A DNA stretch of 64,000 nt from Verrucomicrobia bacterium LP2A (GCA_000526255.1 JAFS01000001.1:434001-498000), one strand, 5' to 3'; shown: positions 44,696-54,326, counted from the stretch's first letter. Numbers and translations are program-made. Notes: generated by a model not told the origin, from the sequence alone.

Positions 44696-46672
44696 TTAGA
44701 GCGTTCGCTTCAAGGCCAGCGCCGAAAGCGGGGGCAACGTCAGGTCGAGCGAGTGGGTCTGCCCCTGCCACGGGAGCCAGTCGGCCTCGCGGCCTCCCAA
44801 GTTCCCCATGCCGCTGCCCCCGAACTCGTGCGCGTCGCTGTTGGCGATCTCCCGCCAATATCCGGCAAGGGGAACGCCCACCCGGTAGCCGGTCCGGGGA
44901 ATGGGGGTCAGGTTGAAGACGCAGAGGATCTGCTCCCGCCCGTCCTTCGATCTCCGGACAAAGCTGATCACGCTGCTCTCCGCGTCGCTGAAGTCCACCC
45001 AGGAAAAGCCGTGGCCGGTGAAGTTGTCCTCATGGAGCGCGCGCTCCTGCACATAGACCTCGTTGAGGGAGCGGACCCACTGGAGCAGTTGATGATGCCT
45101 CCCCTCGGAGGCGAGATGCCAGTCGAGGCTCACCTCGTGGTACCACTCGCTCCACTGCCCGAACTCCCCTCCCATGAAGAGCAGCTTGTGGCCCACAAAG
45201 AAGAACATGTAACCAAAAAGCGCCCGCAGGTTGGCGAACTTCTGCCAGTCATCTCCTGGCATCTTGGCGATCAGCGAGCCCTTCCCGTGGACGACCTCGT
45301 CATGGGAGAGAGGGAGGATGAAGTTTTCGTGCCAGGCATACCAAGCGCTAAAGGTGAGGCAGTGCTGGTGGTACTTCCGGTAGATCGGATCGCGGGAGAA
45401 GTAGTAGAGGGTGTCGTGCATCCACCCCATGTTCCACTTGAATCCAAAGCCCAGCCCCCCCGAGTAGGCCGGGCGGCTCACCATCGGGTAGGAGGTCGAC
45501 TCTTCGGCAATGAGCTGGATGCCGGAAAATTCCCCGTAGAGCTGTTCGCTCAAGCTGCGGAGAAAGGCGATCGCCTCAAGGTTTTCGTTTCCCCCGTACT
45601 GGTTGGGGATCCAGTCCCCGTTTCGGCGGGAGTAGTCGAGGTAGAGCATCGAGGCGACCGCGTCGATCCGGAAGGCGTCCACATGGTACTTCTCGAACCA
45701 GAATCGGGCGCTGCTCAGCAGGAAGGCGCGGACCTCGTTGCGGCCGTAGTTGAAGATGTAGCTCCCCCAGTCGGGATGAAAGCCTTGGCGCGGGTCGGCA
45801 TGCTCGTAGAGATGGGTGCCGTCGAAGAGCCCCAGACCATGCCCGTCGGTGGCGAAGTGGGAAGGGACCCAGTCGAGGATCACCCCGATCCCCTGCTGGT
45901 GGAGATGCTCGACGAAATACATGAAATCCTGCGGGGTGCCAAACCGGCTGGTCGGCGCAAAGTAGCCGATCGTCTGATAGCCCCAGGAGCCCGAGAAGGG
46001 ATGCTCCATGATCGGCAGAAGCTCCACGTGGGTAAAGCCCAGGGCCTTGACGTAGGCGGCCAGCTGCGGGGCAATCTCCCGGTAGGTGAGGCACCGATGG
46101 CCCTCCTCGGGGACCCGCCGCCAGGATCCGAGGTGCATCTCGTAGATCGACCAGGGAGCATTGATCGCGTTCCGCTCCACTCGGTTCTCCATCCATTCGC
46201 GGTCGTTCCACTCGTAGGAGATGTCCCAGAGCACCGAGGAGCTCCGGGGCGGGACCTCCCAGAGGAAGGCGTAGGGATCGCTCTTGATCGTGGTCACGCC
46301 GTGGTGCTTCGAGCGGATGAAATATTTGTAGAGGGTCCCACTCGTGAGCCCGGGGACGAATCCCTCCCAGACGCCGGTTCCGTCCTCCCGGAGGGTCATG
46401 GGGGTGGCATTCGACTCCCAGCCGTTGAAATCGCCGAGCAGGGAGACCTCCTCGGCGTTAGGAGCCCAGACGGCAAAGTAGGCGCCCTTTTCCCCTTTCC
46501 AGGTGAGCAGGTGGCCGCCGAGCTTTTCGTGGAGCCGGGCGTGGTTGCCTTGGCGGAAGAGAAAGGTGTCGGTCTCTCCCCAAACCTCGGGAAACTCGCT
46601 GCCAGGCGCCGAAGCCTGCGCGGCGTCTCCCGCCCTCCTGCCAGCCCTCCGATCGGTTTGTCCTTCCCTCAT
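44696..46672 (-). CDS. glgB: 1,4-alpha-glucan branching enzyme GlgB
   Basis: 658-residue GH13 enzyme making alpha-1,6 branches in glycogen-like glucan. A CBM48-type N-terminal domain (YFAVWAPNAEEVSLLGDFNGW) precedes the barrel with DWVPSHF, nucleophile in AFRIDAVASMLYLDYSR, acid/base in LIAEESTSYPMVSRP and third acid in LPLSHDEVVHGKGS. Its ATG overlaps the maltokinase stop by 4 bases. Third gene of glgE-mak-glgB, the core set of the GlgE pathway. The first 25 residues are Arg/Ala-rich and may not belong. Confidence 0.95.
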   Translation of the reverse strand: MREGQTDRRAGRRAGDAAQASAPGSEFPEVWGETDTFLFRQGNHARLHEKLGGHLLTWKGEKGAYFAVWAPNAEEVSLLGDFNGWESNATPMTLREDGTGVWEGFVPGLTSGTLYKYFIRSKHHGVTTIKSDPYAFLWEVPPRSSSVLWDISYEWNDREWMENRVERNAINAPWSIYEMHLGSWRRVPEEGHRCLTYREIAPQLAAYVKALGFTHVELLPIMEHPFSGSWGYQTIGYFAPTSRFGTPQDFMYFVEHLHQQGIGVILDWVPSHFATDGHGLGLFDGTHLYEHADPRQGFHPDWGSYIFNYGRNEVRAFLLSSARFWFEKYHVDAFRIDAVASMLYLDYSRRNGDWIPNQYGGNENLEAIAFLRSLSEQLYGEFSGIQLIAEESTSYPMVSRPAYSGGLGFGFKWNMGWMHDTLYYFSRDPIYRKYHQHCLTFSAWYAWHENFILPLSHDEVVHGKGSLIAKMPGDDWQKFANLRALFGYMFFFVGHKLLFMGGEFGQWSEWYHEVSLDWHLASEGRHHQLLQWVRSLNEVYVQERALHEDNFTGHGFSWVDFSDAESSVISFVRRSKDGREQILCVFNLTPIPRTGYRVGVPLAGYWREIANSDAHEFGGSGMGNLGGREADWLPWQGQTHSLDLTLPPLSALALKRTL

Positions 46673-48243
46673 AGGTCTCTATTCTCCTCTGATTCCCGGC
46701 TGCTTTCCAATAGTTCTTCGATGCCGCGCAGCGGAATTTCCACCCAGGCGGGGCGGTTGTTTCGCTCGTAGCCCACTTCGTAGACCGCCTTCTCCAGGAC
46801 GAAGAAATCGAGGAGAGAGCTTCTCTCCGCTCGGGCTGCCGGCAGGAAGGGCGCTTGACCCGCGGTCGTGAAGTAGCCTTCGAGGAAGAACCGGGTTGCC
46901 CGCCGCCGCCAGCTCTCCGCGGCGGCCAGCCGGCCGAGCCTCCCCTCCCGGGCGTTCCCTTGCAGGAAGATGGGGGCGAGGGCGGCGTAGTGGAAGGAGC
47001 GAACCATTCCCGCCACGTCGCGGAGTGCGAGAGTCTTGCGCCGCCTTTCGGCCAGGGAGCGCTCGGGCTCTCCTTCAAAGTCGATCAGCACAAAATCGTC
47101 CTCGGTGGCGAGGACTTGCCCGAGGTGATAGTCGCCGTGGATCCGGATCTTCATGAGGCCGGTCGGCAAGCGGAGGATCCCGCGAAGGCGTTCTTCGATT
47201 CGCGCAAAGAGCTTCGCCAGCCGCTCCTCTTCGAGGCCGAGAGGGGCTTCCGGGGGTCCGTGCGGCATCCCGAAGGAGCGGCGGAGCAGACCGAGGGCCT
47301 CGTCGCAAAAGAGGGGAACTTCTTCTTGGGCCAGCGGCTCCGGCCGGAACGCTGGATCCTCGGTCGGCTGCGCCATTGCCAGATGAAACTCCGCGGTCCG
47401 TCTCCCCAAGAGCCCCCAGTCCGGCTGGAAAAGCTCCTCTTGGGGCGCATCCGATTGGTGCAAAGCCTCCCCGGCCTGTCGCATCCATCCGCTCACCGCG
47501 GCTAGAGCGAGCGTCCATGTGTCGGACCGGTGGGGGACCGCCTCGGTCAATAGCCCGAGGAGGATCGAGGGGCCGCTCTGCGGCTCGTAGTCGAGCCGTC
47601 CGCCGTAACGCGGAACATGGGGAAAGCCGATAATGCCCGAAAGCCGCTCGTGAACCTCGACATCGGGATTGGGTCCTCCTTCGATCTTCCGGTAGAGCTT
47701 GAAAAAGAGTCGGTTTCCGAAGAGGAGCGAGCTGTTGCTCTGCTCCCGGCCGAGGAGGCGGGAATCTTTTGGGAGCTCCTTGGCAGCAGCGAGCTCGGCC
47801 AGAAGCGGACCCCTCGTCCCCCGCAGGATCCCTTGGGGCCCCAAGAGTTCCTTCCCTTCGGCCAGCAGATCGAGCAGGGCGCGGGCAAAAAGCGGATCGG
47901 CGGTCGCTTCCCAAAGGCTTTGCGGCGAGGAAGGGGAGAGGGGGCCGATCCGGTCCCCCTCCGCCAAGCCCGGGCAGGAGGCTTCGCTAGCCATCCGGAT
48001 GGGTAACGAGAAGAGGGCGGTCTCTCCCGCAGCGAAGCGGACTTGGAGGAGGAGAAGTCGCAATCCCGCCTCCCGGGGACCGAGGCGAAAGGCGTCGGCC
48101 ACCCAGACCTCCTCGAGTCCCCGCGCCTTTCCCGCAAACCAGCGGCACCGGAGCAGGAAAGGAGGAAAGAGAGTCCCCGCCAGGCGCCTGCCTTCGGCGG
48201 AGAACCAGAACCGTTCAGCCAGCGGATCGGATTCGGGGGGCAT
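46669..48243 (-). CDS. mak: Maltokinase (Pep2/Mak)
   Basis: 524-residue aminoglycoside-phosphotransferase-fold kinase that makes maltose-1-phosphate from maltose and ATP. The catalytic block is KIRIHGDYHLGQVLATEDD near residue 370, with the metal ligand in VLIDFEGEP. The N-terminal cap domain has CRWFAGKARGLEEVWVAD. The start at 48243 has AAGGATACCGGG before it; a TTG at 48279 is the alternative. It sits between glgE and glgB and keeps all usual motifs, unlike the kinase half of the TreS fusion. Confidence 0.93.
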   Translation of the reverse strand: MPPESDPLAERFWFSAEGRRLAGTLFPPFLLRCRWFAGKARGLEEVWVADAFRLGPREAGLRLLLLQVRFAAGETALFSLPIRMASEASCPGLAEGDRIGPLSPSSPQSLWEATADPLFARALLDLLAEGKELLGPQGILRGTRGPLLAELAAAKELPKDSRLLGREQSNSSLLFGNRLFFKLYRKIEGGPNPDVEVHERLSGIIGFPHVPRYGGRLDYEPQSGPSILLGLLTEAVPHRSDTWTLALAAVSGWMRQAGEALHQSDAPQEELFQPDWGLLGRRTAEFHLAMAQPTEDPAFRPEPLAQEEVPLFCDEALGLLRRSFGMPHGPPEAPLGLEEERLAKLFARIEERLRGILRLPTGLMKIRIHGDYHLGQVLATEDDFVLIDFEGEPERSLAERRRKTLALRDVAGMVRSFHYAALAPIFLQGNAREGRLGRLAAAESWRRRATRFFLEGYFTTAGQAPFLPAARAERSSLLDFFVLEKAVYEVGYERNNRPAWVEIPLRGIEELLESSRESEENRDL

Positions 48244-48295
48244 CCCGGTATCCTTGCCAAAGGAGAGTCCTTCCGGCAATCCACGCTTTCTCCCG

Positions 48296-50284
48296 CTAAT
48301 CGGGCGCGTATTGCGTCACCCAGAAGAGATGAGCCGGCCAGACTGCGGGATCGAGGCGGACGTAGTTGCTTCCGTCGTGCCAGGTGTAGCTCGTATCGGT
48401 CAGCAGATCGTTGACCTGAAAGGGCTTTCGGGAATCGATGCCAAACTCCTCCGCCGGGAAGCGGACCCAGCCCGATTGAGGATGGGCATCCATGTTGACG
48501 ACCGCGAGGATCACATCTCCGTGGTCGGAGCTCGCCTTCGCATAGGCGAGAAGCTGGGGGTTGTCGATGTCGCAGAACCGGAGATTGTTGGTTTCCTGGA
48601 GAGCCCGGTGGGTCTTGCGGATATGATTGATTCGGGCGATCTCGGCCTTGATGTGGCCGGGAGCGTGCCAGTCCCAGTGGCGGAGCTGGTACTTTTCGGA
48701 GTCGAGATATTCTTCCTTTCCGGGCACCAGGGCCTCCCGGATACAGAGCTCGAAGGCGGGACCGTAGATGCCGTAGTTCGAGGAGAGGGTAGCGGCGAGG
48801 ATCAGCCGCTGGAGGAAAGTCGAGCGGTCTCCCTCCTGGAGGTGGGCAGGGAGGATGTCGGGGGTGTTGGGCCAGAAGCTGGGCCGGAAGAACTCCCGGA
48901 CGGGCGGGCTCGTCAGCTCGGTGAGATATTCGCGCAGCTCCGCAGGCGTCATCCGCCAGGTGAAGTAGGTGTAACCTTGGGAGAAGCCGCATTTGGCCAA
49001 ATGGTAGAGGAGCTTGGGGCGAGTGAAGGCTTCCGAGAGAAGGACGATCTCGGGATGAGCCGCCTTGAGATCGGCGATCAGCCACTCCCAGAACGCCATC
49101 GGCTTGGTGTGGGGGTTGTCGACGCGGAAGATCCTTATCCCTCGATCGATCCAAAAGAGGAAGATGCTCCGGAGTTCCTCCCACAGCGATCGCCATTCGA
49201 TGCACTCGAAGTCGAAGGGGATAATGTCCTGGTACTTCTTGGGCGGATTTTCCGCATACTGGACGCTCCCGTCCGGCCGCCACCGGAACCAGCCGGGATG
49301 CTCCCGGACATAAGGGTGGTCGGGGCTGCACTGGAGGGCGATGTCGAGCGCGATCTCCAAGCCAAACTCCTTGGCCTGGGCTTGCAAGCGGTGGAAGTCT
49401 TCCCAGCCGCCGAGTGCCGGATGGATCGCCTTGTGCCCTCCCTCCTTCGCTCCGATCGCCCAGGGGCTGCCCACGTCGTCTGGGCCGGAGACGACGCTGT
49501 TGTTCTTCCCTTTTCGGAAATGCGAGCCGATCGGATGGATCGGCGGCAGGTAGAGGACATCGAAGCCGAGTGCTGCGATTTCCGGGAGGAGCCGCAAGCA
49601 ATCCGCGAAGGTCCCGTGGCGGCCCGGCTCGGCTGCCCACGAGCGGGGAAAGAGCTCGTACCAGGAGCTGAAGAGGGCTCGGGGAGGATCGACGAGGATC
49701 CTCCGCGCAAACGGCGACATGCTTTCCAGGCGCCGGTCGGGGAAGCTCCGCGCCAGCTCGGTCAGCGCGGGATTCCGAGCCACGAGCCCCCTCTCCCCGA
49801 TCGGGAGAGAGGGGTTCCGCAAGAGTGCCGCCCATTCCCCGAGCCGCTTTGCGTCCGGCTCGGGAGCCCGCAGTGCTGCGGCGTCGAGGAGGTCGGCACC
49901 GATCCGAAGCTCGACCCCAATCTCCTCGCCCGCCCCCGCCTTCTTGTGGAAGCCTTCGAGCCAGGTGACGAAGTGATCGATCCAGGCGATCACCTGGCAA
50001 TCGTAGAAGCCGAGCTTCTCGAGCCGGAACTCAGCTTGCCATTCATCGTTGCCGAGCTCCCGCATCGGCAGCTCGCGCCACTCGGGGTCGGCCTGCTGGC
50101 GATAGCGGAGGCGGACCTCGATCCGGTCGTGGCCATCGGAAAAGACGTGCGCCCGCACCCGGAGCGTCTCGCCCAGCGCCCGCTTCACCGGGAACCGGGA
50201 GTCGTCGATCTCCGGCAGGATGCGGCTGATGACGACGCGCCGCCTCCCGTCGGACGGCCAAGAGCGAGCATGGGAAGCTTCCAT
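48296..50284 (-). CDS. glgE: Alpha-1,4-glucan:maltose-1-phosphate maltosyltransferase GlgE
   Basis: 662-residue GH13_3 enzyme that transfers maltose from maltose-1-phosphate to growing alpha-glucan. Family landmarks: RVVISRILPEIDDSRFPVKR at the N terminus, YELFPRSW, the long insert GFDVLYLPPIHPIG, nucleophile in GIRIFRVDNPHTKP, acid/base in VLLSEAFTRPKLLYHL and WPNTPDILPAHLQ. It begins the glgE-mak-glgB run, 39 bases after mntH; no ribosome site is obvious. With TreS-Mak it completes trehalose-to-glucan conversion. Confidence 0.95.
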   Translation of the reverse strand: MEASHARSWPSDGRRRVVISRILPEIDDSRFPVKRALGETLRVRAHVFSDGHDRIEVRLRYRQQADPEWRELPMRELGNDEWQAEFRLEKLGFYDCQVIAWIDHFVTWLEGFHKKAGAGEEIGVELRIGADLLDAAALRAPEPDAKRLGEWAALLRNPSLPIGERGLVARNPALTELARSFPDRRLESMSPFARRILVDPPRALFSSWYELFPRSWAAEPGRHGTFADCLRLLPEIAALGFDVLYLPPIHPIGSHFRKGKNNSVVSGPDDVGSPWAIGAKEGGHKAIHPALGGWEDFHRLQAQAKEFGLEIALDIALQCSPDHPYVREHPGWFRWRPDGSVQYAENPPKKYQDIIPFDFECIEWRSLWEELRSIFLFWIDRGIRIFRVDNPHTKPMAFWEWLIADLKAAHPEIVLLSEAFTRPKLLYHLAKCGFSQGYTYFTWRMTPAELREYLTELTSPPVREFFRPSFWPNTPDILPAHLQEGDRSTFLQRLILAATLSSNYGIYGPAFELCIREALVPGKEEYLDSEKYQLRHWDWHAPGHIKAEIARINHIRKTHRALQETNNLRFCDIDNPQLLAYAKASSDHGDVILAVVNMDAHPQSGWVRFPAEEFGIDSRKPFQVNDLLTDTSYTWHDGSNYVRLDPAVWPAHLFWVTQYAPD

Positions 50285-50323
50285 GGTTCGAGTGAAACGG
50301 TTCGGATCCCTTCCGCCTTGCTT

Positions 50324-51679
50324 CTATTGGGAGGAGGGAAGCAGGAGCCGGACAAGCAGAAAAGCGTTGAGCCCGATGACGGCGGCGCAGATGAGCCATC
50401 CAGCGATCCTTATTCCAAGCGAGTTCCGCAGTGGCCCCATCCAGCGGCGGCTCTGGGTGAAGAGGAGGAGGGGGATGAGCGCGAAGCCGATGCCGAAGCT
50501 TAAGATCACCTGGGAGGCGACGAGGATCTTGGTCGTGTTGATGCCCGACGCGATGACCAGAACAGCCGGCACCATCGTGACCAGCCGCCGGACCCAGATG
50601 GGGATGCGGAAGCCGACAAACCCCTGCATGATGACCTGACCGGCGAGTGTCCCCACCGCCGAGGAGGAGAGACCGGAGGCGAGCAGCGAAAGGGCGAAGG
50701 CCCCCGCGGAGAGCGCGCCCAGCATGGGCGATAGGGCACGGTAGGCCTGGAGGATTGCGTTCCCTTCGCCGGAGGGCGAGCCCGCAAAGGCCGCCGCCGA
50801 CATCGCGAGCATCGCAAGGTTGATCACCCCGGCGAGGGTCATCGCCAGGGAGGCATCGAGGAAGGAGAGGCGGATCAGCTTCCGCTTCTCCTCGATTCTC
50901 CGGGCGGGAATCCGCCCTTGGGTGAGAGCCGAATGGAGGTAGATTGCATGCGGCATCACGGTCGCTCCCAGGATGCCTGCGGCCAAATAGGCTCCTTCGG
51001 TGCCGGGCAGGGAGGGAACGAGCAGGCCGCGAAGGCTCGCGGAGGGCGAGGGATGGATCCAGAAAAGCTCGAAGGCGTAGCAGGCGGCGATGAACCCCAC
51101 GAAGGCCGTCAGAAGCACTTCGAGATAGCGGAAGCCCCCGGGCCGCAGACCCAACATTAGGAAGGAGAGAACGCCGGTGAGAAGGGCGCCGATCCCCAGC
51201 GGAATCCCGAAGAGGATCTGAAATCCAATTGCTGCGCCGAGGAACTCGGCCAGGTCGGTGGCGATCGCCATCAGCTCGGCTTGCAGCCAGTAGGCGATCC
51301 GCAGGAACGGGTGGGGAAGCGCATCCCGGATGCATTCGGGAAGGTTCTTCCCGGTGGCGATGCCGAGCTTGGCCGAGAGACCTTGCGCGAAGAGCGCGAT
51401 CAGGTTTGCCCAGAATACCACCCAGAGAAGCTGGTAGCCGTAGCGGGTTCCGCTCTCGATGTTGGTCGCGTAGTTGCCTGGGTCGATGTAGGCGATCGCC
51501 GCGATGAACGCGGGCCCCAGGAAGGGAATGAACCGGTCGATCCTTCCTGTCGCCTCCCCGGAGAGAACGGTCCCAGCGCTCTCGCGTACCCAGGCATCCC
51601 ATCCCTTCCTGGAGGAAGACGCCCCCGACTCGGAGTCCCCTTGTGTCCGCGATCGAAGACCAGAGGGATCGTTGCTCAT
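50324..51679 (-). CDS. mntH: NRAMP-family Mn2+/divalent metal transporter MntH
   Basis: 451 residues and about 11 membrane helices. The metal-site motif AYIDPGNYATNIESG in helix 1 and TVMPHAIYLHS in helix 6 are the Asp-Pro-Gly-Asn and Met-Pro-His signatures of proton-coupled NRAMP importers. Its ATG overlaps the stop of the upstream DtxR/MntR-type repressor by 4 bases, so repressor and transporter share one message. Mn2+ is the likely substrate, with Fe2+ possible. Confidence 0.93.
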   Translation of the reverse strand: MSNDPSGLRSRTQGDSESGASSSRKGWDAWVRESAGTVLSGEATGRIDRFIPFLGPAFIAAIAYIDPGNYATNIESGTRYGYQLLWVVFWANLIALFAQGLSAKLGIATGKNLPECIRDALPHPFLRIAYWLQAELMAIATDLAEFLGAAIGFQILFGIPLGIGALLTGVLSFLMLGLRPGGFRYLEVLLTAFVGFIAACYAFELFWIHPSPSASLRGLLVPSLPGTEGAYLAAGILGATVMPHAIYLHSALTQGRIPARRIEEKRKLIRLSFLDASLAMTLAGVINLAMLAMSAAAFAGSPSGEGNAILQAYRALSPMLGALSAGAFALSLLASGLSSSAVGTLAGQVIMQGFVGFRIPIWVRRLVTMVPAVLVIASGINTTKILVASQVILSFGIGFALIPLLLFTQSRRWMGPLRNSLGIRIAGWLICAAVIGLNAFLLVRLLLPSSQ

Positions 51680-52431
51680 CGACCGCCTGCCGTCCGGTCT
51701 CGTCCTCTCGGTTTCGGGTGGGGAGAAGCAGGGCCCGGAACGATCACGACCAGGAGATGCAAGGCGAGGAGCGTTGGAACCAGGAAGCGGCTCCCGGCGA
51801 CCAGGAGCGAGACGCCATCGGGATGGGTGTCGGCGACCTCGATCTCCGTCCCGGGAAGGAGGCCGAGCTTTTCCACAAGGTTGAGCGCATCCTGGTCCTG
51901 GAGAGTCACCCGGCAAATGGTCCCCCGGCTTCCCCGGGCGAGCCGGGCCAGCGGGGCAAGGTGCCGGTCTTCCTCCAGAGCCAGCTCCGAGGTCGGGATC
52001 GGGTCGCCGTGCGGATCCCGCTCGGGGTGGGAGAGGAGCTCGGCCACCCTCTGCTCGAAGCGCTCGCTGATCACATGCTCGAGCGCCTCAGCTTCCTCGT
52101 GGACCTCGTCCCAGCGGTAGCCGAGCATGCGGAAGAGGAAAACCTCGAGCAGCCGGTGGTGACGGACGAGCTCAACCGCAATCCTCCGGCCCGACTCCGT
52201 CAGACGGACCGCTCGATAGGGGGCCCGTTCCACCAAGCCTTCTTCGGCCAGCTTCTTGAGCATCCCGGTGACCGAGGCCGGCCGGACCCCGATGCGGTCC
52301 GCCAGAATCTGAGTAGTGGCGCCCCTGGGCGCGTGGTCTAAAAGAAAAATCTGCTTCAAGTAATCCTGCTGGGAGTGGCTCAGGCTGGACGAACCTTTGT
52401 CGCCCGCGTTTTCCACAAGGCCTTGCTTCAT
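51676..52431 (-). CDS. mntR: DtxR/MntR-family metal-dependent repressor
   Basis: 251 residues. Winged helix at the N terminus (DYLKQIFLLD, ILADRIGVRPASVTGMLKKL), the metal-binding dimerisation domain with HHRLLEVFLFRMLGY and EALEHVISERFEQRV, and a C-terminal FeoA/SH3-like domain (LLPGTEIEVADTHPDG). These repressors bind DNA when loaded with Mn2+ or Fe2+. The ATG at 52431 is preferred to a TTG at 52440. A DtxR-like site lies just upstream, suggesting control of its own operon with mntH. Confidence 0.9.
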   Translation of the reverse strand: MKQGLVENAGDKGSSSLSHSQQDYLKQIFLLDHAPRGATTQILADRIGVRPASVTGMLKKLAEEGLVERAPYRAVRLTESGRRIAVELVRHHRLLEVFLFRMLGYRWDEVHEEAEALEHVISERFEQRVAELLSHPERDPHGDPIPTSELALEEDRHLAPLARLARGSRGTICRVTLQDQDALNLVEKLGLLPGTEIEVADTHPDGVSLLVAGSRFLVPTLLALHLLVVIVPGPASPHPKPRGRDRTAGGR

Positions 52432-52444
52432 GCCCGACAAAAAG

Positions 52445-52458
52445 TTAGCTGCTCCTAA
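52445..52458 (-). promoter_or_regulatory. Candidate DtxR/MntR operator
   Basis: On the minus strand TTAGGAGCAGCTAA, 14 bases upstream of the mntR start. The outer bases match the DtxR-box half TTAGGTTAGCCTAA at TTAGG and CTAA, with the centre diverged. Position in the 76-base gap before mntR fits autorepression. Read by eye only. Confidence 0.4.
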
Positions 52459-52507
52459 TCCCTCTCGTCAATGGAAAGCATTTTCCTGGGGGCCCGCTTT
52501 CGCCGTC

Positions 52508-53173
52508 TCAATCGCGGGGAGGGATCTCCTCGCTTTTCAGGGTGAGCTCTTCCGGCGCGGCATGAGCGACCGCAAGGGCCCCGAGGAAGCCCGTGTCGCA
52601 GTCGTGGCTTCGGACCGTCCAGACCGCGCTCTCCGGCTCGGCCGGATCGACGGTTTCCCAGGGTGACCCTGCTCGGTGGGCGAAGCGGAAAGAGCGGGGG
52701 GAGCGGAAGAGACCGATCCCGCACCCTTTGAGGAAGGATTCCTTCTTGGTCCAAATCCGGAGAAAGGCCGCAGTTTGCGCTTCCCGAGGAACCGCCGCGA
52801 CGACTGCTGCCTCCTCCGGGAGAAGAAACCGCCGGGCGAGCCCCAGGGGATCCTTCCGCGGCAGATCGGCTTCGAGGTCGATGCCCACCGGAAAGCGCGC
52901 AACGGCTGCGACGCATCGGTCGCCCGAGTGGGAGAGGCTGAACCAGAGGCCGAAGGATTCGGGGAGAAGAGGCTTTCCCCAACGACCCCGCTCGAGAGGA
53001 ACCCGCTCGGGAGCGAGTCCGGTGAACCGGGAGAGGAGCCAGCGCAAGAAGGCCTCGCTGCGCCGGGCTCTGGGGCGCCCCGGAAGGTCTTCGCCTTCCT
53101 TGCCCTGCGGAGGGAAAGCGGAAAGCCGGGCGGTGAAGAGCCGGACGACGGAGGAGCCGGGGAGATCAGCCAT
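52508..53173 (-). CDS. 4'-phosphopantetheinyl transferase (Sfp type)
   Basis: 221 residues. Transfers phosphopantetheine from CoA to carrier proteins. It shows FSLSHSGDRCVAAVA, the metal-binding PVGIDLEADLP and WTKKESFLKGCGIGL, the three conserved blocks of the superfamily; size and layout fit the Sfp rather than the short AcpS type. Start at 53173 (MADLPGSS). No polyketide or peptide synthetase is in the window, so its carrier-protein target lies elsewhere. Confidence 0.9.
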   Translation of the reverse strand: MADLPGSSVVRLFTARLSAFPPQGKEGEDLPGRPRARRSEAFLRWLLSRFTGLAPERVPLERGRWGKPLLPESFGLWFSLSHSGDRCVAAVARFPVGIDLEADLPRKDPLGLARRFLLPEEAAVVAAVPREAQTAAFLRIWTKKESFLKGCGIGLFRSPRSFRFAHRAGSPWETVDPAEPESAVWTVRSHDCDTGFLGALAVAHAAPEELTLKSEEIPPRD

Positions 53174-53462
53174 CGCGACGCTTTCACCATTCGTTCCGGA
53201 GGTGCGCGCAAGCAAGCGCTTTTGCCGGATTGGCTGGAACGGTCCATCTCCGCGTGGGAGGTTGCCGCTACCTCCCGCTGGGGATGCAGGGAGACCGAGT
53301 GTCTGAACAAATCTTTGCCTTTTCCCTTCGCCATCGAAGGGGAGTCCTGCTGACCGTCGCCGGACCCTCTCTGGCGATCACCGGCGGAATCTTCTGTGGA
53401 CGAGGAGATTCGCCGTGGCTGCCTCGTCCGGCTTCGCCCTGGTTGGACGACCGCCCTGGTCG

Positions 53463-54326
53463 CTAGCCTCGGCTCCCGGCCAAGGCCGGCTCCCGCCCGA
53501 GGAGAGCCAGGGCAAGCCGCCGCAGCGCCGCCAGCCCGGAGAGCGGATCGGGCGTCTCGGGCGGAAGAACCACCTCGAGCAAGAAGACCCCGGGAAAGGA
53601 GCTCCGGCGCAGGGCGGCGAGCCAAGCCGGCCAGTCGATCGTCCCCTCTCCGGGAGGAAGGTGGTCGTCGGAGGTCCCCCGATTGTCATTGACATGGAGG
53701 GCGATCACTCGGTCCGCGAGGAGCTCGTAAAGTCGTTCCAAGGGCCAGGAGCGCCACAAGAAGCAGTGGCCTGTGTCGAAGCAGAGCCCCACCTCTTCCC
53801 TGGGATAGGGCTCGACGAGCTCGAGCAGGAGATGCGGATCGGCGGTCAGGAGATGGGGCAGCAGAGTCTCGATGGCGAGGGCAACGCCATGGAAGCGCGC
53901 TTCCCGGTGGAGAAGGGAAAGAGTCTTCCGTAACGAGTCGATTCGTGCCGGGCGCTCCGCTTCCGGCATCCGGGAAAGCTCGGCGGCGGAGCCATGGAGC
54001 ACCAGAGTTCGCGCCCCCACGGCTGCGGCGGTGCGCACCGCTTCGGTCAGCAGGGCGACGGTGTTCTTTCGGCGAATCGGATCGGGCTCGCTGGGATCGG
54101 CCTCCGCCGAGTAGGGAGCGTGGAAGCTCCCCGCCCGCAGGCCGAGATCGCCCAGCTGCTTCCGGACGGCCGCCACCTCTTCGGGATCGCGCCAGTCGAA
54201 GGGTGTGCGGTAGAGGGGGTCCCCCGTCCAGAGTTCGACCGCATCGAAGCCCGTCCGGGCGATCAGCGAAAGCACCTCGCGGATCGGCTTACGATAGAAA
54301 ACCCCGGTCGAGAGCCCGATCTCCAT
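53463..54326 (-). CDS. Sugar phosphate isomerase/epimerase-like TIM-barrel protein
   Basis: 287 residues of the AP-endonuclease-2-like fold (xylose isomerase-like TIM barrel). Metal-binding positions are visible in AIETLLPH, GLCFDTGHCFLW, HVNDNRGTSDDHLPPGEGTIDW and FLLEVVLPPE. The start at 54326 follows AAAGGGATGG and lies 38 bases inside the primase-like gene upstream. Substrate is unknown; such proteins act on sugars, inosose or hydroxypyruvate. Cotranscription with the upstream gene is likely but a shared function is not evident. Confidence 0.85.
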   Translation of the reverse strand: MEIGLSTGVFYRKPIREVLSLIARTGFDAVELWTGDPLYRTPFDWRDPEEVAAVRKQLGDLGLRAGSFHAPYSAEADPSEPDPIRRKNTVALLTEAVRTAAAVGARTLVLHGSAAELSRMPEAERPARIDSLRKTLSLLHREARFHGVALAIETLLPHLLTADPHLLLELVEPYPREEVGLCFDTGHCFLWRSWPLERLYELLADRVIALHVNDNRGTSDDHLPPGEGTIDWPAWLAALRRSSFPGVFLLEVVLPPETPDPLSGLAALRRLALALLGREPALAGSRG

